From: Mucilaginibacter ginkgonis
GTDB taxonomy: Bacteria > Bacteroidota > Bacteroidia > Sphingobacteriales > Sphingobacteriaceae
Reading direction: 5' to 3'
DNA length: 64,000 nucleotides
NCBI RefSeq assembly: GCF_009754905.2
Contig: NZ_CP066775.1
Coordinates: 2,418,001 to 2,482,000, forward strand
The position numbers were made by a program, and so were the translations under genes. A model generated the notes under the pieces. That model was not told where the DNA came from and made no database searches. It was given only the letters and a program-made list of their open reading frames with translations. Positions within the stretch are counted from its first letter, which is position 1, and every line of letters starts with the position of its first letter. Below, one piece after another: positions 16,391 through 25,472 of the stretch.

Positions 16391-18160
16391 TTAATTAATC
16401 CTGTTCTCTAACAGGTGAATTTGGCCTGCAAAGTAACTACTTTTTTCCGGATATCTCAACATCAATTTTTTATAAGTAGCAATGGCTTTGTGAAATAGCA
16501 TTTGCTCGGTATAAATGCGCGCCAGGGTTTCTGTAACCATATCATCTGCGTCTTCTGCACTGTTGCGGGCTTTATTTTCATTGTCGGCCTTGTCAGTAAC
16601 AGCAGGCCGCATCTGCGGCTCTTCCTGTATAAATCGCTCTATGATCTTCTCTTCGTCAACCTTTTTATGCTCAGCAAAGGGCGGCCTGGCGGGCGCCTCT
16701 GCCAGGGTGCTCATTTTTGGCAATACCGGCTTTTTGGCAAAAGGCTGATAAACGCTGGCATGTTCGCGGCGGGTCTTATCCAGCCACCATAAGAAAGAGT
16801 ATGGCAGGTTTTCGTCGTAATATTTGGCAACCGTTTCGTCTGTCTTAGGTACATCCGCGGCAGTTGACGATGATACAGGCGCGGCCGGCTCGTCAATCAC
16901 ATCGGCACCGTTGGCAGCGGTAAAACCAAAGTAATCTGTAGCTACTATGCTGCCAATGATCTCTTCGTCCAGCAATTTATCCGCCTTCGGCGAAATAACT
17001 TCCGGCTTAGGTTCTTCCTTAACTTCAATATGCGGCGTAACCTCTTCCGTAAACGGATGATACTTCGGCTCTTCAGGCTGAGGTGCCTCCGGCCCGTTTT
17101 CAACTATTGGCTCGTCAAACTGTTCAGGCTGTACAAATTCTTGCATCACCGGCCATTGTGCAGGCTCTTCTGACACTACCGGTTCTTCAACAGGGCTTCG
17201 CTTATTCCGGTCGATGAAGATATCTTCAATACCGACTATCTCATCAAACACCTCGTCATCAGCGGCGGCTGCTTGGACAGGCGTGATTACTGGCGATGTT
17301 GGCACCAGAACATGTGTTTCAGCTACGGTGGCTTGCTGTTCGGCCGGAGAAGCAGCGTCAATTTGCGGCTCCGGCTTGGGCTCTTCAGCCAGGGTTATTG
17401 ATCCTGTTATCGCAGCAGGCTGATCCTTGAATGGTTGTTGCTGCGTAAGTGGCTGCGGTTCTTCACGCTTTTCCTCCCCAACAGGTTGTTGTTCAGATGC
17501 ATCCCTTTTAAAAGCCGCATGGTCATCCGCTGCGACAGGCTTTATCTCGTTGCTATTATTTACAAACTGATAAGTATCGTCATCGTCGGCCTGCCATTCT
17601 TCTATGCCTGTCTCTACCTGGTTTACTACAGGGTTTGCAGGCGGAATGTATTCGGGACGATCAGGCTCCGCAAGGGCCTCTGTTTCCGGCTGTTGCGGCA
17701 GTTCTTCATGAGTTTTCTCTTCTGCTGCAAAGTCTTGCCCTATCGGGTGATCATGGGTAATCTTAGGCACTTCAACGCTTGCCGGTTCGTCTGTCAGTAC
17801 CTCTTTGGCAACGGTGGTTTCGTTGGCCTCGGACGCAGCTGCTGCAACGTGTTTGTCTGCATAGACAGCAGGCTTTGGCGTATACATTGTGGCCTCGCCG
17901 TTAATGGTGATGATGTCGCTCAGGGCAATGTCGTTATTTGCGGGCTGACTGGTTACCAGTTTATGCAGAATGTCACTGCCTGCATAAATAGCAGCTTTTT
18001 TAATCAACTCGTCGTCGCCATTGCGGGCGCATAATAAATGAAGCAGGTTGCTTTGCGGATACTTTTTTGACAACCCGATCAGCACATCGTCATCCTTGCG
18101 GTTGGCATCGGCAGGGTCGGCTAATATCTTCCACAATACTTCAGCGTCGTTGTCAAACAT
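16391..18160 (-). CDS. Pro/Glu-rich protein with a TPR-like C-terminus
   Basis: Not assigned to a named family. About 589 residues from the ATG at 18160; a TTG at 18199 would extend it by 13 residues into the end of lptE. Residues 1-60 are helical and resemble a small TPR pair (EVLWKILADP...LLHLLCARNG). About 100-430 are highly acidic and rich in Pro, Glu, Val and Thr, probably disordered. The last 80 residues include an aromatic YSFLWWLDKTRREHAS stretch and a TPR-like hairpin ending in LARIYTEQMLFHKAIATYKK. The position between lptE and secG suggests an envelope or scaffold role, but this is only context. Confidence 0.75.
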   Translation of the reverse strand: MFDNDAEVLWKILADPADANRKDDDVLIGLSKKYPQSNLLHLLCARNGDDELIKKAAIYAGSDILHKLVTSQPANNDIALSDIITINGEATMYTPKPAVYADKHVAAAASEANETTVAKEVLTDEPASVEVPKITHDHPIGQDFAAEEKTHEELPQQPETEALAEPDRPEYIPPANPVVNQVETGIEEWQADDDDTYQFVNNSNEIKPVAADDHAAFKRDASEQQPVGEEKREEPQPLTQQQPFKDQPAAITGSITLAEEPKPEPQIDAASPAEQQATVAETHVLVPTSPVITPVQAAAADDEVFDEIVGIEDIFIDRNKRSPVEEPVVSEEPAQWPVMQEFVQPEQFDEPIVENGPEAPQPEEPKYHPFTEEVTPHIEVKEEPKPEVISPKADKLLDEEIIGSIVATDYFGFTAANGADVIDEPAAPVSSSTAADVPKTDETVAKYYDENLPYSFLWWLDKTRREHASVYQPFAKKPVLPKMSTLAEAPARPPFAEHKKVDEEKIIERFIQEEPQMRPAVTDKADNENKARNSAEDADDMVTETLARIYTEQMLFHKAIATYKKLMLRYPEKSSYFAGQIHLLENRIN

Positions 18161-18192
18161 TTGGCTATCCACGCTATGAAAGTAAGTATTGC

Positions 18193-18723
18193 CTACCAAT
18201 TAGCAAAGGCTTTGTTAAAAATGTCTTCGGTAAGCTGGCGGTTAATTTGCGCAATCAAGCCTTGCTCTTGTGATGCGATATCGCCCGTAAAATCAGCGTA
18301 GCGGCTAAACTGCTGCTCAAAGTCATTCTTCTTATCGTCCTTATCAGTAAAGGTGCTGTACTTAACGTTAACGGTAATTGTTAACCTGCTGGCCGATGCT
18401 ATAGGCGGCGCGGTTGACGTATTTGTTGCCTGTACAGAAACCGGCGTAATAGAATAGCCGATGATATTGCCTGACATGGTCGCATTGGCCTCGCCCCTTA
18501 CAATTGCCAAACGGGTTTGCGAACGGATGCGGTCTTTAAGGCTTTCTGTAAATGTTTGGCTAAGGTTGTTGACCACCAACGGCGCATTGTTTTCAAAGAA
18601 TTGCACGTTGATGGTTTTGAGGTTTGCGGATATAGATGCACCACTTAGTGTGTAAGAGCAGCTTTGGTTAAAGCATGCCAAAAGGATGATCAGCGCCGGT
18701 ATAAAAAATTTGCGGTTAAGCAT
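18193..18723 (-). CDS. lptE: LPS-assembly lipoprotein LptE
   Basis: Outer-membrane lipoprotein that plugs LptD during LPS insertion. The 176 residues start with a lipoprotein signal ending NQSC (Cys22), then SYTLSGASI, typical of LptE, an NVQFFENNAP strand and a TESLKDRIRSQTRLAIV helix. It starts one base after the sigma-54 activator gene and precedes the Pro/Glu-rich gene. The LptD partner is not in the window; LptC is encoded at 63 kb. Confidence 0.88.
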   Translation of the reverse strand: MLNRKFFIPALIILLACFNQSCSYTLSGASISANLKTINVQFFENNAPLVVNNLSQTFTESLKDRIRSQTRLAIVRGEANATMSGNIIGYSITPVSVQATNTSTAPPIASASRLTITVNVKYSTFTDKDDKKNDFEQQFSRYADFTGDIASQEQGLIAQINRQLTEDIFNKAFANW

Positions 18724-18724
18724 G

Positions 18725-19969
18725 TTACAGGTCTAATTCTTTTATTTTACGGTATAAGGTACGTTCTGATATACCCAATTCATTTGCCGCCAGTTTACGT
18801 TTGCCTTTGTGTTTTTTTAAGGCTTTGCGTATCAGGTCCGACTCTTTATCTACTAAAGATAGCGACTCTTCAACTTCTTCGGCATGCGGCGTAATGTTGT
18901 AGTTGTCGCTGTTGCCATTGTTATTTACTGTAACGGGCTGCTGCAGGGTTAATTGCGGCTCGTGGATATTATTTGGGATCTCGATATCGCGATACAGTTG
19001 ACTAATTGCCTGCGAGTGGTTGGCATAGTTGGGCGAAACACCGCCATGTTCTATCATATCTGCCACCAGTTTCTTTAACTCGACCATGTCACGCTTCATA
19101 TCGAAAAGGACCTTATAAAGAATATCCCTTTCAGAGAAATCTTCTTTGGGCTGATTTTCTATACGCATTGGCAAGTTGCTCTTCGTCCCCTCGTTCGGAA
19201 TGTAGTTTAAAAGCATTTGCCCGGTAATGGTACGGTCGCGCTCTAAAACGGCCAGTTGCTCGGCCATATTTTTTAGCTGGCGAACGTTGCCCGGCCATGA
19301 GTAGTTGACCAATACCTGCTGCGCGCTTTCATCCAAGTGAATGGGGGGCGTGCGGTATTTATCTGTAAAATCTGCGGCGAACTTGCGAAACAACAAATAG
19401 ATATCTTCCTTCCTGTCACGAAGTGGTGGTATACGCAAGGGGACTGTATTCAATCGGTAGTATAGATCCTCACGGAATTTGCCTGCCTTAACGGCGTCAT
19501 ATACATCGACATTTGTTGCTGCAATTACACGTACGTTGGTCTTTTCTACTTTTGACGAGCCTACACGTATAAATTGACCCGATTCTAAAACCCGAAGCAA
19601 ACGAGCCTGCGTACCCAATGGCATCTCACCGATCTCATCCAGAAAAATAGTGCCGCCGTTAACGGTTTCAAAATAGCCTTTGCGCTCGCCAACAGCTCCG
19701 GTGTAAGCGCCTTTTTCATGGCCAAACAATTCAGAATCGATAGTACCCTCGGGGATAGCGCCGCAGTTTACCGCGATGAACGGCCCGTGCTTACGCGGAC
19801 TTAAGTTATGTATGATCTGCGAAAACGCTTCTTTACCGCTGCCGCTTTCACCGGTTATCAGTACAGAAATATCTGTAGGCGCAACCTGATTTGCAATATC
19901 AATGGCACGGTTAAGCAACGGCGAATTGCCGATGATACCGTAACGTTGTTTTATTTCTTGTACATCCAT
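18725..19969 (-). CDS. Sigma-54-dependent transcriptional activator without receiver domain
   Basis: AAA+ enhancer-binding protein that remodels RNA polymerase-sigma-54. It begins almost directly with the ATPase: Walker A GESGSGKE (40-47), the sigma-54 contact loop as GAYTGA (87-92, Phe replaced by Tyr), Walker B FLDEIGEM and a sensor Arg region. A linker of about 90 residues leads to a Fis-type HTH at the end (KRKLAANELGISERTLYRKI). There is no REC, GAF or PAS domain, so activity may be set by expression or a partner. It heads the lptE-secG operon. Confidence 0.92.
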   Translation of the reverse strand: MDVQEIKQRYGIIGNSPLLNRAIDIANQVAPTDISVLITGESGSGKEAFSQIIHNLSPRKHGPFIAVNCGAIPEGTIDSELFGHEKGAYTGAVGERKGYFETVNGGTIFLDEIGEMPLGTQARLLRVLESGQFIRVGSSKVEKTNVRVIAATNVDVYDAVKAGKFREDLYYRLNTVPLRIPPLRDRKEDIYLLFRKFAADFTDKYRTPPIHLDESAQQVLVNYSWPGNVRQLKNMAEQLAVLERDRTITGQMLLNYIPNEGTKSNLPMRIENQPKEDFSERDILYKVLFDMKRDMVELKKLVADMIEHGGVSPNYANHSQAISQLYRDIEIPNNIHEPQLTLQQPVTVNNNGNSDNYNITPHAEEVEESLSLVDKESDLIRKALKKHKGKRKLAANELGISERTLYRKIKELDL

Positions 19970-19980
19970 TATGTGAGAAA

Positions 19981-20007
19981 CAAGAATCGAGATTCAAGAA
20001 TCAAGAC
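19981..20007. repeat. GAATC/GATTC repeat flank, left of four-helix-bundle gene
   Basis: Contains GAATC, GATTC and GAATC units spaced by two bases. A related set of units occurs on the other side of the gene (20410-20440) in the opposite sense, including CTTGATTC / GATTCAAG. Confidence 0.5.
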
Positions 20008-20015
20008 CCTTAATT

Positions 20016-20408
20016 TTATGTTGTTGATTTTATAAAGGAATTTTTCCCTTGAATGACATACTCCCGAAAATTGAATATCATTTTTTGAACCTCTTCAAGA
20101 GATTCGAATAATTGCTTTAATATTTCGCCCGAGCCGTACCGCCGACGTTGACAGATAATTAACTGTGTTTCTAGCTCGTATGACGACGATAATGAAGTTG
20201 AAAGAAACTCAGCAAAGTGTGCATTCGTCCTTTTACCAGAACCTTCAGCAATGTTTGATGGTATTGAAATTGAACACCTGTTTATCTGATCGATCAAGTT
20301 ATATCTTTCAGAATGCGGCAGTTCTTGCGAAAACTCATAAACCATGTCGGCGAGATCCATCGACTTTTGCCACACCTTTAAATTTTTGAAATTGTGCCCT
20401 GTGGTCAT
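20016..20408 (-). CDS. Four-helix-bundle protein (23S rRNA intervening-sequence protein family)
   Basis: 130 residues with the family's hallmarks: FKNLKVWQKSMDLA at the start, a central SIPSNIAEGSGKRT motif, and four amphipathic helices. Members were first seen inside rRNA intervening sequences and occur as free-standing genes in many Bacteroidota; their role is not known. This copy interrupts the miaB / sigma-54-activator neighbourhood and is bracketed by short GATTC-rich repeats, which suggests it arrived as a small mobile unit. It has a His/Lys-containing N-terminus and no catalytic motif. Confidence 0.88.
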   Translation of the reverse strand: MTTGHNFKNLKVWQKSMDLADMVYEFSQELPHSERYNLIDQINRCSISIPSNIAEGSGKRTNAHFAEFLSTSLSSSYELETQLIICQRRRYGSGEILKQLFESLEEVQKMIFNFREYVIQGKNSFIKSTT

Positions 20409-20409
20409 A

Positions 20410-20440
20410 GTCTCGATTCCTGATTCTTAATTCTTGATTC
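20410..20440. repeat. GATTC repeat flank, right of four-helix-bundle gene
   Basis: Three GATTC units at 20415, 20422 and 20436 just before the four-helix-bundle start codon on the minus strand. They mirror the GAATC-rich flank at 19981-20007. Confidence 0.5.
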
Positions 20441-20442
20441 CC

Positions 20443-21939
20443 TTAAACAATCTCCCCTATCAAGGTTGCGCTTGTACAGCTTTGTGCCAGCACATTTATG
20501 TATTGACCTGGTTTAATCCCTTCCTTAACCGGGAAGATCACCATCGCGTTTTGGTCGTTACGGCCTGCATAATCCAGTTTAGATTTCTTTGAAAAACCTT
20601 CTATCAGTACCTTATGCACTTTGCCCAGTTGGTTTTGTAAACGCACATGGGCATGGGCGCGTTGCTTTTCAATGATCTCATTCAGACGGCGCGCTTTTAC
20701 ATCCTCAGCGATATCATCGGCGTAGCGTTTAGCAGCTAAAGTTCCCGGCCTTTCGGAGTACATAAACATGTAGGCATAGTCATACTGCACGTAATCCATC
20801 ATGCTCAATGTCTCTGCATGCTGTTCTTCTGTTTCTCCGCAAAAACCGGTGATCACGTCGGTAGAAATAGCGCAGCCCGGCAATATGTTGTTAATGGCAT
20901 CGATACGGTTCATGTACCACTCGCGGGTGTAAGTGCGGTTCATGCGGTCTAACACCTCGCTATTGCCAGATTGTACCGGTAAGTGTATGTACTTACAGAT
21001 GTTGTCGTACTTTTTCATGGTATACAACACCTCGTCGGTAATATCTTTAGGGTGCGAGGTAGAAAACCTTACCCGCAGATCGGGGCTTACCTGCGCCACC
21101 ATCTCTAATAAATTAGCGAAGTTGACGATATTCTGAGTATAATCCTCTTGGACAGCAACCTCTCCCCGCCCCTCTTTAAAGGAGATCGCCCCCTCTAAAT
21201 CTCCGCCGGTAGGGGAGACTTGATTAGCTACCCATTTATAAGAATCCACATTCTGACCTAATAAGGTCACTTCGCGATAGCCCTGATTAAAAAGATCTGT
21301 ACATTCCTCAACAATAGATATCGCGTCGCGGCTGCGCTCGCGGCCACGGGTAAAGGGCACTACGCAAAACGAACACATGTTGTCGCAGCCACGCATAATA
21401 GACACAAAGGCATTAATACCATTGGTATTTAAGCGTACCGGGTTAATGTCCGCATAAGTTTCTTCGCGCGACAACAATACATTCACAGAACGCTGCCCGC
21501 CATCTACTTTTTCCAAAAGATTCGGAAGGTCGCGGTAAGCATCGGGGCCAACCACAACGTCTACCAATTTTTCTTCTTCCAGGAACTTAGATTTCAGGCG
21601 CTCTGCCATACAACCCAGCACACCTACAACAGTCCCCGGATTATTATATTTAGTTACCTTAAATTCTTTTAAACGGTTACGCACACGCTGCTCTGCGTTT
21701 TCGCGGATGGAGCAGGTATTAATAAAGATCACGTCGGCGCTTTTGAAGTCGTTTGTGGTCTCAAAGCCCTTGTCGGCCAGGATAGATGCGACAATTTCAC
21801 TGTCAGAAAAATTCATAGCGCAGCCATAACTTTCTATATACAGCTTGCGGCCACCGCTTTTGCGCGTTGGTTCAAGCATTAAAGCTTCGCCCTGCCTGCT
21901 CTCATCATGTTTCGTATCCGGAAGCGCTAAATCGATCAT
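20443..21939 (-). CDS. miaB: tRNA-2-methylthio-N6-dimethylallyladenosine synthase
   Basis: Radical SAM methylthiotransferase acting on i6A37 of tRNAs. The N-terminal domain has the three cluster Cys in YGCAMN, NTCSIRE and LGCMAER; the radical SAM motif is [13 protein letters not shown]; a TRAM domain ends the protein. 498 residues is longer than usual because about 22 residues after GQNVDSYKW ([10 protein letters not shown] onwards) come from a palindromic repeat embedded in frame at 21158-21221. The reading frame stays open, so the enzyme is probably functional. A TACCTTTG promoter box lies 26 bases upstream. Confidence 0.95.
   Translation of the reverse strand: MIDLALPDTKHDESRQGEALMLEPTRKSGGRKLYIESYGCAMNFSDSEIVASILADKGFETTNDFKSADVIFINTCSIRENAEQRVRNRLKEFKVTKYNNPGTVVGVLGCMAERLKSKFLEEEKLVDVVVGPDAYRDLPNLLEKVDGGQRSVNVLLSREETYADINPVRLNTNGINAFVSIMRGCDNMCSFCVVPFTRGRERSRDAISIVEECTDLFNQGYREVTLLGQNVDSYKWVANQVSPTGGDLEGAISFKEGRGEVAVQEDYTQNIVNFANLLEMVAQVSPDLRVRFSTSHPKDITDEVLYTMKKYDNICKYIHLPVQSGNSEVLDRMNRTYTREWYMNRIDAINNILPGCAISTDVITGFCGETEEQHAETLSMMDYVQYDYAYMFMYSERPGTLAAKRYADDIAEDVKARRLNEIIEKQRAHAHVRLQNQLGKVHKVLIEGFSKKSKLDYAGRNDQNAMVIFPVKEGIKPGQYINVLAQSCTSATLIGEIV
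21158..21221. repeat. Palindromic repeat embedded in miaB
   Basis: GC-rich, purine/pyrimidine-asymmetric 64-base block. It contains the near-palindrome CTCTTTAAAGGAG and a hairpin with arms AAATCTCC and GGGGAGACTT. The AT-poor composition and the AGTCTCCCC...GGAGATTTAGAGGG pattern resemble a dispersed intergenic repeat I recall from Sphingobacteriales genomes. Here it is translated as about 22 codons without a stop. Confidence 0.6.
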
Positions 21940-21965
21940 ACTAAATGCACTCTTTAAAATGTTTG

Positions 21966-21973
21966 CAAAGGTA
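21966..21973 (-). promoter_or_regulatory. Putative -7 promoter box of miaB
   Basis: Minus strand reads TACCTTTG, matching TAnnTTTG, 26 bases before the miaB ATG. No clear TTTG was found at the -33 position. Confidence 0.4.
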
Positions 21974-22110
21974 CTTAATTTTTATAATTAATGACAGATT
22001 GGCAGTTGAAATTTAGCGCGCTGATGTGTGGCGCCATTTGTTGTATTGCAGCTTTAGTCAACTTTTGCGTATATTGAGCGTTACCCAATTGATTAAGCGC
22101 GACACACTTA

Positions 22111-23922
22111 ATGGCTTTTAAGTTTATTAAAAAACGATGGCAAAAAATTTTAGCTGTTGAACTTATCGGTTTAGCCATTATTGTTTTCGTTATTGGCTTG
22201 CTGATAAATATCTACTGGTCGCCAATTGTATCAGACAGGTTAAAAACAATTGTAAATAACTCCTCAGACGGCCTATATAAGATCGATTTTTCAGATGCCC
22301 AACTACATTTTCTACAGGGTAAAATCGTGATCCACAATATCAACCTACGGCCGGATACCGCAACCTATAATAGATTGAGGTCACGCGGACTTGCGCCCAA
22401 CAACCTGATTGAATTGCGCTTAAAACGACTGGTGCTTAAAAATATCCATCCACTGCGCCTTTATTTTAAAAAAGAACTGGAAATAGGCGATGTTATCTTT
22501 AGCGCGCCTAATGTGCATGTTACCTATCAGCTAAATCACCTGACGGATACCGTTGCAAAAGACAAACGAACGCTCTATCAGCAAATAGCGTCAACCTTAA
22601 AGAAGGTCCACATTGGTAATATTTTATTTAATGACGTAGAACTTAAGTACGAAGACCGCCATACCGCGCAACCAAAGATCACCGAATTGCGGGAGTTGAA
22701 TTTTAACGCCATTGATTTTTTAGTGGATAGCGCATCGCAGTTTAATAAAAAGAGGTATTTGTATTGCAGCGATGTAACCGCGGAGTTATATAATTATATA
22801 GGGAAGTCGGCAAACTGCTTGTATAGTTACTCTGCCAAAGAGATCAGCTTTTCTACTAAAACTTCGCAATTAAAGGCTTACAAATGTTCGCTGGTGGCCA
22901 CCCGAAAGCTTACCGAATTTTTTAAATATACCTATCGCGACCAGTTTGTTTTCAACCTCGATTCATTACAGATCAATCATTTCGATTTTCAAGGTTATAA
23001 TAAGTACCATAATGTGCATGCCTCGACGGTTTCGCTTACAAACGGCGGACTAAATATCTTCGGCAACCCGCGGCTCAACCCAAAAAAGGTGAACGCCGAC
23101 CGTATTAACAGCTTTCCCAACCAGGCAATTTTTAATATTCCCATCGATTTAAAGATCGATACGGTAAAGGTAAAAAATATTGACCTGGTTTATCGCGAGT
23201 ACGGCGTTAAAACCAATCGTGAAGGGCACATTGGTTTTTATGACATCGCCGGCAATATGCTTAACATTACCAACAACAAGGAGGCTGTAAAGCTTAATCC
23301 CGTAACGTTGGTAAAATTTAAATCGCGCTTTATGAAAAAGGCGCCTATCGAAACAGAATTTACCTTTGACCTGGCGGATAGTTTACGCAGCTATTCTTAC
23401 AAAGGCAGCCTGGGCGTAATGAAACTGTCTGACGCGAACCCGATAGCCGTTCCGCTGGGTTCATTAAGTGTAAATGGCGGGCAATGCAAGGGGCTGTTCT
23501 TCGATATAAAGGCTGACAAGAATAGTTCGCGCGGGAAGGTGACATTTTTGTACAGCAACTTACGGGTTCATCTATTAAAGGCCGATACCGTGAACGAGAA
23601 GATGCATCATTTGCGTATAGCCTCCATTATTGCCAATAACGGCATTTTAAAACGCAACAACCCCGACACCATTGATGCTGAGCCACGCAGCGCCATACTG
23701 AACCTTCCCCGGCCAAAAAACTTCCCGTTCTTTAAAACCATGCTGCAAACGCTTATAAGCGGCATAAAGCCCTGTACCGGTTTCGACGAGAAAACCCAGC
23801 AGGCGGTAAAAGCACGCATGGCACAACATGAAATAGACAAGGCCTTGCGCAAGCAAAAGAAAGCATTACGAAAAGCGCGCAAAGACAGGGAAAAGGCGCG
23901 AAGAAATTTTTATAAAAAATAA
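22111..23922 (+). CDS. Membrane-anchored AsmA-like protein
   Basis: 603 residues. One N-terminal membrane helix (about 14-34) is followed by a long periplasmic region rich in alternating beta strands such as FSDAQLHFLQGKIVIHNINL, the pattern of AsmA/DUF748-type proteins that line lipid-transfer bridges or act at the envelope. The last 45 residues are strongly basic (KALRKQKKALRKARKDREK) and look like an extended helix. No catalytic motif is seen. It is transcribed away from miaB and is followed by an accessory-looking lipoprotein gene. Family placement is by pattern only. Confidence 0.65.
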   Translation: MAFKFIKKRWQKILAVELIGLAIIVFVIGLLINIYWSPIVSDRLKTIVNNSSDGLYKIDFSDAQLHFLQGKIVIHNINLRPDTATYNRLRSRGLAPNNLIELRLKRLVLKNIHPLRLYFKKELEIGDVIFSAPNVHVTYQLNHLTDTVAKDKRTLYQQIASTLKKVHIGNILFNDVELKYEDRHTAQPKITELRELNFNAIDFLVDSASQFNKKRYLYCSDVTAELYNYIGKSANCLYSYSAKEISFSTKTSQLKAYKCSLVATRKLTEFFKYTYRDQFVFNLDSLQINHFDFQGYNKYHNVHASTVSLTNGGLNIFGNPRLNPKKVNADRINSFPNQAIFNIPIDLKIDTVKVKNIDLVYREYGVKTNREGHIGFYDIAGNMLNITNNKEAVKLNPVTLVKFKSRFMKKAPIETEFTFDLADSLRSYSYKGSLGVMKLSDANPIAVPLGSLSVNGGQCKGLFFDIKADKNSSRGKVTFLYSNLRVHLLKADTVNEKMHHLRIASIIANNGILKRNNPDTIDAEPRSAILNLPRPKNFPFFKTMLQTLISGIKPCTGFDEKTQQAVKARMAQHEIDKALRKQKKALRKARKDREKARRNFYKK

Positions 23923-23993
23923 TTATAATTTATTGTAACCTTCTTCATTTTGGTACGTAAACATGATGAATACTTACTAAACCTTTTTACAAA

Positions 23994-24323
23994 ATGAAGA
24001 AATCTTTCCTTTCCAAATCCTTGCTGCGTTACGCAGCTGCATTAACTTTCATGGCGGCCCTTATTTACGGATGCAAAAAAGAATTATCTACGGGTGCATT
24101 AGTCGCCGCCACAACTTCTGAGGCGAGAACGTGGTATGAAAACACTTATCCAAAGCTTGCTGTCTCTGCAAAGGCCTCGCAAAGCATGTCAGACCTGCCC
24201 GATTACAGCCAGTTGTTGCAACCCGACTGGGACAAAGCTGTTATATATAAAAGATTTGGACAAGATGTTACTGAGGTATCGGTTGGTGCAGAATCAAATT
24301 TGCTCTCGGCCTTAAAAATTTAA
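23994..24323 (+). pseudogene. 5' part of frameshifted lipoprotein gene with JAMM-like domain
   Basis: Encodes a signal peptide with lipobox ALIYGC (Cys27) and about 80 further residues, then stops at 24321-24323. The matching frame continues in the next feature. Restoring one A in the A5 run at 24314-24318 would turn ...ALKI-stop into ALKNLTIGKTPYRQ and join both parts into a protein of about 490 residues. A true mutation, a base-call error or slippage at the A-run would all give this picture. Base composition is more AT-rich than the housekeeping genes around it. Confidence 0.6.
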
Positions 24324-24370
24324 CTATTGGCAAAACGCCGTACCGGCAAGAAAATAGTAAAAGCTCTTTC

Positions 24371-25468
24371 TTGATCTTAAAAGACTCTACGGGTTACCAA
24401 GCGTTTGTAATGGTTATTATGGCCGATTCTGCATGGCTGAATGGGGATCGTAATAAGCTTGAAAATTTGCGCTACAATAAAAGAGATGCCGACTTTAGCG
24501 GCTTGGTCATGTACTTTACTCCTAAAGGACAACTTACAGACGTGTGGCGGTATGTAAATGGTAAAATTATCTTGCAAACCTCTAACTCAGGTAATCAAAA
24601 ACAAAGTTTAACAAGTAACGAAATACATGTTAATACGCAAGAAAAAGAATGTTGGGACTATTATCTCGTACCTATGACAAACGGCCGCCCTGACGGCCCT
24701 GAACAATATTTATTTACAATTTGTTACGAAATTAGTGGCGGCGGTGGCGGCGGTGCGGATGGTGACGGCGCTCCCCCTGCAACCCCGAATAATCCAAAAC
24801 CGAATTGCTCGGTGCCTACTGGAAATCAATCAATTAAAGTGCAAAATTTGCCACCTGACGGCGGCGGTGACGATGGTACAGGTTATCCTCAACCAACAGA
24901 TAAATGTCCGACTTACAAGTCTCCAGTTCCCAGTATCTATTTTGATACGGATAATTTATTTCTAAACTTAAACGGGTTAAAACCATTTGCCGAAAGTCCT
25001 GACAAATGTTCTGGTCTACAGCAATTACAAGACAAGAGCCTCAATGAACAAAAAGAGACCGTTGGTTTATTAACATCTGACGGCAAATTTTTATGCGTTG
25101 CTGTGACGGGATACGACGGTGGTAATTGGGGTGGCTTGTATAATTTTGAAGGGCAGGCCTATTACACCTATCCTTCGAGTGCGGGAGCCCCTACTCAAAC
25201 ATATTCTGGGATGATAAATAGAGGAGGACAATATTATATCCCAGTTGTTGCAACCGTTCATACCCACTATCCGTGTCACGACGATGGCACTGATGGTGTT
25301 ACTGGAGGCACATTAAGCTCAGGTGATAAAAACTTGGCAAACAAATATCCTATGATGAACCATTACATTGTTGGATGCGACGCATTGGGTAAATTTGCTA
25401 ATGGCGATAACTCAGCAACCTTATTGAGCACGGGGACTTTATCTTCAACGTGCTCTAAAGTAAACTAA
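24371..25468 (+). pseudogene. 3' part of frameshifted lipoprotein gene with JAMM-like domain
   Basis: 365 residues if translation began at the TTG at 24371, but this frame is open from about 24314 and probably continues the preceding part. It has a beta-rich N-terminal half, a flexible Gly/Asp/Pro linker (about 119-185), and a C-terminal domain with residues arranged as in JAMM/MPN metalloproteases: Glu229 in ETVGLL, His297-Thr-His299, and Ser316/Ser317-Gly-Asp319 in LSSGDK. The loop between the His pair and the Ser/Asp is longer than usual and has a DDGTDG turn. Six Cys occur in the exported part. Metal binding is inference. Confidence 0.55.
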
Positions 25469-25472
25469 TCAT

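Noticed and set aside
17435-18034. 199-codon plus-strand open frame opposite the Pro/Glu-rich gene
   Set aside because: Composition is Cys/Phe/Arg-rich, as expected from the complement of Pro/Glu-rich codons; the minus-strand gene fits an operon.
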